Under the pieces are notes generated by a model. It was not told where the DNA came from. It saw only the letters and a list, made by a program, of their open reading frames with translations, and did no database searches. Made by a program: the position numbers and the translations under genes. A stretch of DNA of 64,000 nt from an uncultured Bacteroidota bacterium (GTDB lineage Bacteria > Bacteroidota > Bacteroidia > Chitinophagales > Chitinophagaceae): NCBI GenBank assembly GCA_903858475.1, contig CAIOIZ010000138.1, positions 1-64,000 of the forward strand, read 5' to 3'. Within the stretch, counting starts at the first letter, position 1. Each line of letters opens with the position of its first letter. Of this stretch, positions 20,603 to 29,758 are shown piece by piece.

Positions 20603-22084
20603 TTATTTTACTTCATGCATTAGCTTCTTAATGAAGGGTGAAATCAATAATAATACTGCCCCTCCAATTAAAGCATAAATAGCCAATTGTCGATACCCAT
20701 TTGTATAGGCAACAAGTTTCTCTGTTAGTGTTGCATTTTCGTTGGCAGTAGTCATGCCTGCTCCCAGAATGCCAGCAGCATATTGACCATAAGCACTGGC
20801 CAAAAACCACATACCCATCATAACACCCCACATCGGCTTGGGTGAAAGTTTTGTCATGAGCGACAAACCAATCGGCGATAAACAAAGTTCTCCAAAAGTG
20901 ATAACTAAGTAAGCGACAGTAAATACATTTAAAGATGTTTTGCCAGTGCCATCAGCGAAAAAACGAGTAAAATAAAATACATAAAACGCCCCCGCCAAAA
21001 ATAAAAAGCCAATTCCGAATTTGACTGCTGCATTGGGTTCAATTTTCTTTTTACTGAGCCAAAGCCAGAGAATACCTACTATTGGACTGAATACAATTAC
21101 AAAAAATGAATTAGAAGTATTGTTGATTACATTCGGATCGATGGTAAGTCCGGCTACATTGTCATGCAAATTATACAAAGCAAATAAACTCAGTGAACCA
21201 CCTGCTTGTTCAAAAAAAGCCCAAAACAAAACAGAAAACAATATAAATATCAATGCAGCAATTAATTTTTGTTTCTCCTGCTTTGAATATTTTCTCATTT
21301 CATAGAAAATATAAATAAGGGTTGCTGGACCAATTATGAACATGAACAAATCGGTATAGCTGGTATTGGTCACCAAAATTTTAATCAAAGGGATAGCGAG
21401 TAAGGAGCCTACAAATACGGCATATTCAATTAATCTTCTTTTAGACGCTTTCATCTCTTTCAGGGGAGAGAGTCCAATGGGCCCCATAAATTTCTGGGTA
21501 AAAACAAAAACACTTAATCCAATAATCATCACAAAGCCTGCCATAGAAAATGCTAAACTCCAAGAGTAGAATTTCCCTATATAAACGCAGACCAAGCCTC
21601 CAAGGGTGGCGCCGATATTGATGCCTGAATAGAATAATCCAAATCCTGCATCTCTTCTGGCATCCCCTTCTTTGTACAAGGCACCCACCATGGTAGAAAT
21701 ATTCGGTTTGAAAAAACCAGTACCAATGATGGAAATACAGGTGCCGATATAAAATAAATCTTTGGGGGCAATAGCAATAATAAAGCTACCTGCAATCATT
21801 AAGAGTCCACCCCAGAAAAGTGACTTTCTAAACCCTAATATTTTATCAGCAAACAATCCGCCAATGAAAGTAAAGGCATAAATAAATGCCTGAATGGCTC
21901 CATATTGTAGGTTAGCGGTTTTTTCAGCGAGGAATAATTGCGTTACCATGAAAACAGTCAACATGCCACGCATACCATAGAAACAAAATCGCTCCCACAT
22001 TTCTGATAGAAATAAATACCAAAGTTGTTTTGGATATTTGCCTTCAAAATTTTGAATTTCTTCTAGGGTAATTTGCTTTGCCAT
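20603..22084 (-). CDS. POT/PTR-family proton-dependent oligopeptide transporter (paralogue 1)
   Basis: ORF 493 aa; YLFLSEMWERFCFYGMRGML, FKPNISTMVGALY. Confidence 0.9.
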   Translation of the reverse strand: MAKQITLEEIQNFEGKYPKQLWYLFLSEMWERFCFYGMRGMLTVFMVTQLFLAEKTANLQYGAIQAFIYAFTFIGGLFADKILGFRKSLFWGGLLMIAGSFIIAIAPKDLFYIGTCISIIGTGFFKPNISTMVGALYKEGDARRDAGFGLFYSGINIGATLGGLVCVYIGKFYSWSLAFSMAGFVMIIGLSVFVFTQKFMGPIGLSPLKEMKASKRRLIEYAVFVGSLLAIPLIKILVTNTSYTDLFMFIIGPATLIYIFYEMRKYSKQEKQKLIAALIFILFSVLFWAFFEQAGGSLSLFALYNLHDNVAGLTIDPNVINNTSNSFFVIVFSPIVGILWLWLSKKKIEPNAAVKFGIGFLFLAGAFYVFYFTRFFADGTGKTSLNVFTVAYLVITFGELCLSPIGLSLMTKLSPKPMWGVMMGMWFLASAYGQYAAGILGAGMTTANENATLTEKLVAYTNGYRQLAIYALIGGAVLLLISPFIKKLMHEVK

Positions 22085-22168
22085 GGGGTATTTTTAGAAT
22101 TCAAGTGAAAGGTAATAAAAAAAGTCAAGGACCTTTTCAGTTGTAAATGCTATTAAACATTTGTTTTA

Positions 22169-23818
22169 TTAATTAATGCCTTTTTCTTTCATCACCTTGT
22201 TCAGCCATTTCAATAGTATAAAAAGAAATAGTGCAGCTGCTCCCAACAAAATAAAATTGAGCTCGAAATAATCAGCTTTATTATCATATTCATCCCATTT
22301 GCTAGCAAGGATGCCACTTAATTTGTTCCCAATGGAAGTAGATAAAAACCATCCTCCCATCATCAGGGAGGTGATTCTAACCGGACTTAATTTTGAAACC
22401 AAGGACAAACCCATAGGGCTTAAAAAAAGTTCACCAATAGTCACCACGCCATAGGTTCCCACCAGCCACCATACACTTACCTTTTCAGCTCCATTCTGTC
22501 CTGCTTTCACAGCTGCGATCATAACAAGAACCGATAAGGCAGAAATTAACAATCCTAATGCTATTTTGGTAGGAGTAGATGGTTCTTTGCCTTTTCTGCG
22601 GAGCCAGGAAAAAAATGCAACTACTAGTGGGGTGAAAAATATTACCCAAAAAGGATTGATGGATTGACTTAAACTTGGCAACCATGCTTTAATGGTTTCA
22701 CCCTCCTTTGGTTTTTTATCGGCTGTAATGTTTTTAAAATAGGAGGGGTAGTCCAATACTTTTACTTCCTTTCCATTTTCTTTTATTTTTCTAAACTGGT
22801 TGTCCAATTTTGTTACACTGTCTATTTTGTATGTTGTATTGACTGGCTTGTCTGTTTGTTTGAGCGCTTCTAAAATATTGCCAGTATTTGCACTTACTTG
22901 TCGATCGGTATACCTGCTTGCCCATGTATTAAGTGCCGAACCATTTTGTTTGAAAATTGCCCAAAATAAAATTACAACAGCAAATATAGAAAGCATGGCT
23001 CCCATGGCTGGCCTTTCTGCTTTATTGCTTTTAATAAATAGGGTGGCATAAAATACCAATACCGGAATACAAGCAAATATGAATGCATCTGTAGAGTTGG
23101 AATCAAATATATATCCTTCTGTTCCTTTAATAAACCACCCAATAATTCCAAATACAAATGAAGGAACAATTACCATTGCAATTATTTGCCAAAGCGGCAT
23201 GTCTCCTGGTTGCAATGGCTTTCTTACATCATAATCTTTGTAATATTTGGTGCCACTTATAAAAGTGATTACACCTATAAACATGCCTACACCAGCAGCA
23301 GCAAAGGCAGCACCCCATCCTACCATGATGTAAAGTGCAGCACCAAAAAAATTACAAACGAATGCACCAATATTGATGCCCATATAAAATATATTATAGC
23401 CCTCATCCTTTTGGTGGAGATATTGTGGTGTAGAATAAATATTCCCTAGTAAAGTAGAAATATTGGGTTTAAAGAAACCGTTTCCTACGATGACCATTGT
23501 CATAGAAAAATAAAGCATGGTTTCGTTGTGTATGCCCATACAGCAATAACCGATGCCCATTAATAAACCTCCGATGATAATTGATTTTCGATATCCCAAG
23601 TATCGGTCGGCCATTAGTCCACCCAAAAAAGGGGTAAAAAATACCAGTGCAATGAAAGTGCCATAAAGGCTTGCAGATTCTTTCTCATCCATATTGAAGC
23701 CATCCACGGCGTCTTTCAAGTAAAGCGTGAAAATGCCGATCATTAAATAATAACCAAATCGCTCCCACATTTCACTAAAAAAAAGAAAGGGCAAGGCCTT
23801 TGGATGCTTCTTCCACAT
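22169..23818 (-). CDS. POT/PTR-family transporter (paralogue 2)
   Basis: ORF 549 aa; FLFFSEMWERFGYYLMIGI, FKPNISTLLGNIY. Confidence 0.9.
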   Translation of the reverse strand: MWKKHPKALPFLFFSEMWERFGYYLMIGIFTLYLKDAVDGFNMDEKESASLYGTFIALVFFTPFLGGLMADRYLGYRKSIIIGGLLMGIGYCCMGIHNETMLYFSMTMVIVGNGFFKPNISTLLGNIYSTPQYLHQKDEGYNIFYMGINIGAFVCNFFGAALYIMVGWGAAFAAAGVGMFIGVITFISGTKYYKDYDVRKPLQPGDMPLWQIIAMVIVPSFVFGIIGWFIKGTEGYIFDSNSTDAFIFACIPVLVFYATLFIKSNKAERPAMGAMLSIFAVVILFWAIFKQNGSALNTWASRYTDRQVSANTGNILEALKQTDKPVNTTYKIDSVTKLDNQFRKIKENGKEVKVLDYPSYFKNITADKKPKEGETIKAWLPSLSQSINPFWVIFFTPLVVAFFSWLRRKGKEPSTPTKIALGLLISALSVLVMIAAVKAGQNGAEKVSVWWLVGTYGVVTIGELFLSPMGLSLVSKLSPVRITSLMMGGWFLSTSIGNKLSGILASKWDEYDNKADYFELNFILLGAAALFLFILLKWLNKVMKEKGIN

Positions 23819-23869
23819 AAAAAATAGATTTAAGCTAGTAAGTTAATAAAATCAGCCATAGGGTAATTA

Positions 23870-23897
23870 AAAAAGCTGGCCAATTGACCAGCTTTTT
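23870..23897 (-). terminator. Hairpin AAAAAGCTGG/CCAGCTTTTT between POT paralogues 2 and 3
   Basis: 10-bp perfect inverted repeat, bidirectional T-tracts. Confidence 0.8.
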
Positions 23898-23914
23898 AAA
23901 AATTAAAAGTTTAC

Positions 23915-25594
23915 TTATCCAAGTCCATGCATCATTTTCCTAAGCTTGGAGCTCAACAGGAATAAAATACCTGCTGCCAAGCCTGTCATGATAATGAAGA
24001 GCATGAAAAATTCGTAGAGATTGGTTATTTGGAACCCAAGGAAAGAAGGAATCTTAATAGGCTCTGTTGCTTTTGCAATATCATCCGCACTTGGTGGAAT
24101 TAATGCACTTAATGTGCCTGCAAATTTATTTGCAGCAGCATTGGCCAAAAACCAAGTTCCCATTAGTAAAGAAGAAAGGCGAATAGGAGCCAGTTTAGAT
24201 ACCATTGATAATCCAATGGGTGATAAACAAAGTTCACCCATGGTGTGAATGATATATAAGGCAAAAAGCCAAACCATGCTCACTTTGTCTGTGATGCCAA
24301 TGCCTTTTACAACAATTGCAATAACCAAATACCCCAAAGCAACGAGTGCAAGACCAATGGCCATCTTTTTAGGAGAATTAGGTTCTAGTTTACGTTGATA
24401 AAGGAAGCCCCAAATAATGGTAAAAATGGGTGCCAATAAAATAACGGCCAATGGGTTTACAGATTGAAACCAGCTGGCAGGGAATTCATCTTTATTGAAA
24501 TTGGGGATATAACCTGTTAAATAAAGACCAAGTAAAATCGCAGTTACCACTGCCGTAACAATTAAGCCTGTGTTTTTCTTCCAATCAAAAAACCAAGCAA
24601 GGCCCTTTGAAAGAAAATAACTGATGGCTACGCCTGTTGCAAGAATGAGCCAGCCAGGTATAAATATCTTAATATCTCTGTGTACTTGTCTGTCTGCAAA
24701 AAGAGTCAATGAAGCACCAGCTTGTTCAAAAGCGCCCCAGAAAAAAATAACAAAAAAGGCTAAAATGAAAACTACTATAATTCTGTCTCTTTCCTCTTTT
24801 GTAAGGCTTTTGTCGGTAAGTATAATCAAAGGCATAATCACCATGGCGCTATAAATAACATAGCCTATAATGTCAACATCTGTTTTGAACATGGTCTGGA
24901 AATTCAGCATAAAAAACACCAGCCCGATAGAGCCAATAATTAGTAGAATGTTTTTTAGATCAAGGGCTTTTACAGGCAAGCCAATTTCTTTTCCTTCCTC
25001 AGATACCAGGTATTTCTTTTGTAGCAGAACGAAGGAAACAAGGCCAATTAACATGCCGATACAAGCAGCGAGGAATCCCCATTTATAATCCATGCTTCCA
25101 CAAACCAGCGGCGAAAAGAAGGCACCTAAGTTGATGCCCATATAAAATATGGTGAAAGCGCTATCAATTCTACGATCTCCAACAGGGTAGAGTTGGCCTA
25201 CCATGGTGGAAATATTTGGCTTGAAAAAACCATTTCCAATGATCAGTGAAGTAAGCCCAATCCACATCAAAGGAATGCCACTCTCGCCGGCTGAGGCACT
25301 TAGAAACATAAAAAATTGACCCACAGCCATCAGAAATCCTCCAACGATAATGCTCCTTCTATTTCCTAAAAAACGATCGCATAAATAGCCACCTAATAAG
25401 GGGGTCAGATAAACTAGGCCGGTATAACTTCCATAGATAGTAGAAGCTTTTGAATCGGACATCAATAACACTTTTGTCATAAACAAAATGAAGATGGCCC
25501 TCATTCCATAATAACTAAATCTTTCCCACATTTCTGTGAAAAACAGAAAGTATAGCCCCTTGGGGTGTCCATTGGTTTTTACTTGATCATTCAT
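23915..25594 (-). CDS. POT/PTR-family transporter (paralogue 3)
   Basis: ORF; YFLFFTEMWERFSYYGMRAIF, FKPNISTMVGQLY; start moved to MNDQVKTNGHPKGL. Confidence 0.9.
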   Translation of the reverse strand: MNDQVKTNGHPKGLYFLFFTEMWERFSYYGMRAIFILFMTKVLLMSDSKASTIYGSYTGLVYLTPLLGGYLCDRFLGNRRSIIVGGFLMAVGQFFMFLSASAGESGIPLMWIGLTSLIIGNGFFKPNISTMVGQLYPVGDRRIDSAFTIFYMGINLGAFFSPLVCGSMDYKWGFLAACIGMLIGLVSFVLLQKKYLVSEEGKEIGLPVKALDLKNILLIIGSIGLVFFMLNFQTMFKTDVDIIGYVIYSAMVIMPLIILTDKSLTKEERDRIIVVFILAFFVIFFWGAFEQAGASLTLFADRQVHRDIKIFIPGWLILATGVAISYFLSKGLAWFFDWKKNTGLIVTAVVTAILLGLYLTGYIPNFNKDEFPASWFQSVNPLAVILLAPIFTIIWGFLYQRKLEPNSPKKMAIGLALVALGYLVIAIVVKGIGITDKVSMVWLFALYIIHTMGELCLSPIGLSMVSKLAPIRLSSLLMGTWFLANAAANKFAGTLSALIPPSADDIAKATEPIKIPSFLGFQITNLYEFFMLFIIMTGLAAGILFLLSSKLRKMMHGLG

Positions 25595-25776
25595 ACAGCT
25601 TGATTTTAGTCCTTTAAAATATTGATTATAAACACCAAAATACTGATTTTCTATTAAGTATTGATAAAATAGAGTCGCCAATTTGTTTTAAAGCCCCATT
25701 TTAAATTTCTGGCTAGGATAAATTATTCTTGCAGCCGATGCCTTAATTTTACCCTCATATAACTAACCCCATATAC

Positions 25777-27060
25777 ATGAATATTCTCATTATCGGTTCT
25801 GGAGGAAGAGAGCATGCATTCGCATGGAAATTAAAGCAAAGCCCTCGTTGCGGTCACCTTTTTATTGCGCCTGGTAATGCAGGAACAGCATTGTTGGGCA
25901 CCAATCTTCCAATCGGAGTTTCTGATTTTGAAAATCTGGCCCAAGCTTGTGTTGAACATCAAATAGCATTGGTACTAGTAGGCCCCGAAGAGCCATTGGT
26001 AAAGGGCATTTATGATTATTTTAAAAAGACTGATGCTGTAAAACACATACATGTGATTGGTCCAAGCCAAACAGCTGCTCAGTTGGAAGGTAGCAAGGCT
26101 TTTGCCAAAGGGTTCATGAAAAGGCATCAAATACCGACCGCGTCTTACAAAAAATTTACTGTTGATAATTATATCGAGGGAGCCGAATATATTAAGGCAC
26201 ACCCCCTTCCGATTGTGCTTAAAGTGGATGGATTGGCTGCTGGCAAAGGGGTGGTTATTTGTGAAAATGTTATTGAAGCATTGGCCGAGTTTGAATTGAT
26301 GCTTTTGCGCAGCAAATTTGGGGAGGCAGGCAAAAAAGTAGTAGTGGAGGAATTTTTGACAGGCATTGAAATAAGTGTATTTGCCCTGACAGATGGCAAA
26401 AATTATGTTTTATTGCCCGAAGCCAAGGATTATAAAAGAATTGGCGAAAAAGATATCGGATTGAATACAGGCGGCATGGGTGCTATCAGCCCTGTACCAT
26501 TTGCAGACGAGGCTTTCATGCAAAAAATTAAAGCCGAAATCATTGAGCCCACCATCCGAGGCCTACAAGCCGAGAAAATGGAGTACAAAGGATTTGTGTT
26601 CTTTGGCTTGATAAATGACAATGGCAATGCTAAAGTCATTGAATATAATTGCAGGATGGGCGACCCTGAAACGGAAGTAGTCATTCCCCGATTAAAAAAT
26701 GATTTCCTTGAATTGTTACTGGCTACTGCCGAACAAAGGCTAGATCAGGTGCAAATAGAAATCGACCCAAGGGTGGCGGCTACGGTAATGGCAGTCAGCG
26801 GAGGTTACCCAGGCGAATTCATGAAAGGCATACCCATCAAGGGTTTGGACGAAAAGGCAATTGAGGATAGTTTTGTTTTTCACTCCGGCACCATGGTAGA
26901 AGAAGACAGAGTGGTAACCAATGGGGGGAGGGTGCTAACAATAACCTCTTTGGGGGATACCATCAACGAAGCAGTCGAGCAATCCAATTACATGATGGAA
27001 CAAATATTTTTTGCCGGCATGTACAGTCGTGGTGATATTGGGTATGAATTCCGCAAATAA
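25777..27060 (+). CDS. purD: Phosphoribosylamine-glycine ligase
   Basis: ORF 427 aa; MNILIIGSGGREHAFAWKL, LKVDGLAAGKGVVI, NCRMGDPETEV. Confidence 0.96.
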   Translation: MNILIIGSGGREHAFAWKLKQSPRCGHLFIAPGNAGTALLGTNLPIGVSDFENLAQACVEHQIALVLVGPEEPLVKGIYDYFKKTDAVKHIHVIGPSQTAAQLEGSKAFAKGFMKRHQIPTASYKKFTVDNYIEGAEYIKAHPLPIVLKVDGLAAGKGVVICENVIEALAEFELMLLRSKFGEAGKKVVVEEFLTGIEISVFALTDGKNYVLLPEAKDYKRIGEKDIGLNTGGMGAISPVPFADEAFMQKIKAEIIEPTIRGLQAEKMEYKGFVFFGLINDNGNAKVIEYNCRMGDPETEVVIPRLKNDFLELLLATAEQRLDQVQIEIDPRVAATVMAVSGGYPGEFMKGIPIKGLDEKAIEDSFVFHSGTMVEEDRVVTNGGRVLTITSLGDTINEAVEQSNYMMEQIFFAGMYSRGDIGYEFRK

Positions 27061-27197
27061 CGCTTCAAAATCCGCCTAGCCCAATAATAAAAATATTTGG
27101 TAAAACCCTTAAAAATAAAGGGATTGGCGTTGTTATTTCAAATATTTTACATCAACTTTGCTGCATTATTTACTAGATACTTTTTTCACTCAACACA

Positions 27198-28223
27198 ATG
27201 GGACTTTTTAATTTTTTCACACAGGAAATTGCGATTGACCTGGGTACTGCTAATACCCTTATTATACACAACGACGAAGTGGTGGTGAATGAACCATCCA
27301 TTGTAGCGTTGGATCGAAACAATCCAAAAAATATTTTAGCCGTAGGCAAGAAGGCATTGATGATGCACGAGAAGACGCATGAAAGTATTCGTACCGTTCG
27401 TCCATTGAAGGATGGTGTGATTGCAGATTTTAATGCGGCTGAATTAATGATTCGTGAATTAATCAAATTGGTGTATCCCAAAAAACCATTGTTTTCTCCT
27501 AGTTGGCGAATGATGATTTGTATTCCTTCTTCTATCACTGAAGTTGAAAAGCGTGCGGTGCGGGATAGTGCAGAACAGGCAGGTGCAAAAGAAGTTTATT
27601 TGATTCATGAACCCATGGCCGCTGCATTGGGTATTGGTATCGATGTAGAAGAGCCCGTTGGTAATATGATTATCGATATCGGTGGTGGTACTACTGGTAT
27701 CACCGTGATTGCATTAGCTGGAATTGTTTGCGATCAAAGTATTCGTATTGCAGGAGATGAGTTTACAGCAGACATCATGGAAGCATTGCGTCGTTATCAT
27801 AGTTTATTAATTGGTGAACGTACAGCGGAACAAATAAAAATTCAAGTAGGTGCTGCTATGAAGGACCTTGATAATCCTCCTGAAGATATTCCTGTAAATG
27901 GTCGTGACTTGGTAACGGGTATACCCAAACAAGTTATGGTTAGTTATCAAGAAGTGGCAGAAGCATTGGATAAAAGTATTTTTAAAATAGAAGAAGCTAT
28001 TCTAAAAGCTTTGGAAGTAACGCCGCCTGAATTGGCTTCTGATATTTATCGCAGAGGCTTGTATTTAACTGGTGGTGGTGCTTTGCTTAGAGGGTTGGAT
28101 AAAAGAATTGGTGCTAAAATAAAATTACCTGTACATGTGGCCGATGATCCATTGAAGAGTGTAGTACGCGGAACAGGTATTGCATTAAAGCATTACGATC
28201 GTTATCCTTTTGTGATGAGGTAG
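27198..28223 (+). CDS. mreB: Rod shape-determining protein MreB
   Basis: ORF 341 aa; IAIDLGTANTLI, DIGGGTTGITVIAL, LTGGGALLRGLD. Confidence 0.97.
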   Translation: MGLFNFFTQEIAIDLGTANTLIIHNDEVVVNEPSIVALDRNNPKNILAVGKKALMMHEKTHESIRTVRPLKDGVIADFNAAELMIRELIKLVYPKKPLFSPSWRMMICIPSSITEVEKRAVRDSAEQAGAKEVYLIHEPMAAALGIGIDVEEPVGNMIIDIGGGTTGITVIALAGIVCDQSIRIAGDEFTADIMEALRRYHSLLIGERTAEQIKIQVGAAMKDLDNPPEDIPVNGRDLVTGIPKQVMVSYQEVAEALDKSIFKIEEAILKALEVTPPELASDIYRRGLYLTGGGALLRGLDKRIGAKIKLPVHVADDPLKSVVRGTGIALKHYDRYPFVMR

Positions 28224-28336
28224 TTTATTTAAGTCAGACTTACTACTTAAAACTGATTGGTGGAAAGTGGTAACTATTAATGTAGGAATTTTAAATTGGT
28301 ACTTAGCATTCACAATCGTATTTAAACGTCTCCACC

Positions 28337-29197
28337 TTGCGTAACGTTTTCTTTTTCATCAGAAAGTATTTTACATTTTTTTTCTTCCTGTTTTTACAGG
28401 GGTTATCTGTCTATTTAATTGTTCGGTACAGTAATTATCACAATGCCATGTTTAGCAAAACAGCGTTGGAAGTAACTGGCAATATCAGCAGCAGATACAA
28501 TAGAGTACAATACTATTTCTTGTTGGATAAAACCAACGATGAATTGTTGAAGGCCAACGAAAGATTACTCAATCAACAAAAACAAAACTTCAGTCAGCCC
28601 GATACGGGCAATTTGCTATCGGCAGGTCCCGGTATAAATGATACACTTTCTGCTAATCGCAAGTGGTTATACCATGCAGCCAAAGTGGTTCAACAAAGTA
28701 TTATCCAACAAAATAATTATGTAATTATTCATCGCGGAAGTAATCAGCAATTAAGAAATGACTTAGGCGTGGTGGACATTAATAATGGGGTTGTGGGTAA
28801 GATTGTTGAAACAAGTGAAAATTTTTCGGCGATCATGAGTCTTTTGCACAAAGACAGTAAGGTGAGTGCCAAACTTTTTAAATATCCTGATGTGGCGGGT
28901 ACCATTTTCTGGGATGGAAAGACACCCAATATAGTAGAGTTGATTGGCATACCTAAAAGCCTCAAGGTCGCTAAAGGCGATTCTGTTATTACCAGTGGCT
29001 TGACTGCTACTTATCCGGCTGGTTATATGATTGGACAGGTTGCGGAAGTATCACCCGATAAAAGTTCTAGTAATTATCAGATAAAAATAAAAACCACCGT
29101 TAATTTTTATAATGTTCAGATGGTATATGCCATTGACAACTTAGAACAGGATGAAATTAAGGCGCTAGAGAAAAAATTAGAAAAGAAAAATCATTGA
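28337..29197 (+). CDS. mreC: Rod shape-determining protein MreC
   Basis: ORF 286 aa, TTG start; N-terminal TM, NGVVGKIVE, GDSVITSGLTATYPAGYMIGQV. Confidence 0.92.
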   Translation: MRNVFFFIRKYFTFFFFLFLQGLSVYLIVRYSNYHNAMFSKTALEVTGNISSRYNRVQYYFLLDKTNDELLKANERLLNQQKQNFSQPDTGNLLSAGPGINDTLSANRKWLYHAAKVVQQSIIQQNNYVIIHRGSNQQLRNDLGVVDINNGVVGKIVETSENFSAIMSLLHKDSKVSAKLFKYPDVAGTIFWDGKTPNIVELIGIPKSLKVAKGDSVITSGLTATYPAGYMIGQVAEVSPDKSSSNYQIKIKTTVNFYNVQMVYAIDNLEQDEIKALEKKLEKKNH

Positions 29198-29727
29198 GCC
29201 CGTTAATTAAAAATATTATCCGATTTGCGCTATTTGTGCTGATACAAGTATTTGTATTAGACCGTATTCATTTACATCAATTGGTAACACCCTATCTATA
29301 TTTCTTGTTTATTTTATGGATGCCCTTTAAAATGAATCGTTCTTGGCAAATGGTCATTGCTTTTTTATTGGGAATTACCCTCGATGCATTTCATCACCAT
29401 CCAGGTTTTCATGCTGCGGCCTGTGTGCTGATCGCCTTTATTCGACCCTATCTTATCAACCTCTTTATTCCTCAAGAAGGAGCAGAAAGTAATTACAATG
29501 AACCTTCCGTTAAAAGTATGGGAGGCTATTTGCCCTATTTTATTTTTGTTACAGTGCTTACTATTATTCATCATGCCTGGTTGTTTTTATTAGAAGCTTG
29601 GCAATTTGGTAACCTTTGGTATTTTTTTGGTAACACTTTGTTTTCAACTGCTATTAGCTTACTGTTGATTATCATCACGGAATTATTATTTGTACGTAAG
29701 CAAAAATTTAAAACGAATACGATATAA
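29194..29727 (+). CDS. mreD: Rod shape-determining protein MreD
   Basis: ORF 177 aa, TTG start overlapping the mreC stop; hydrophobic, position in mre operon. Confidence 0.88.
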   Translation: MSPLIKNIIRFALFVLIQVFVLDRIHLHQLVTPYLYFLFILWMPFKMNRSWQMVIAFLLGITLDAFHHHPGFHAAACVLIAFIRPYLINLFIPQEGAESNYNEPSVKSMGGYLPYFIFVTVLTIIHHAWLFLLEAWQFGNLWYFFGNTLFSTAISLLLIIITELLFVRKQKFKTNTI

Positions 29728-29758
29728 CAGGATTTTTAATCATTGAATCTATCATCAA

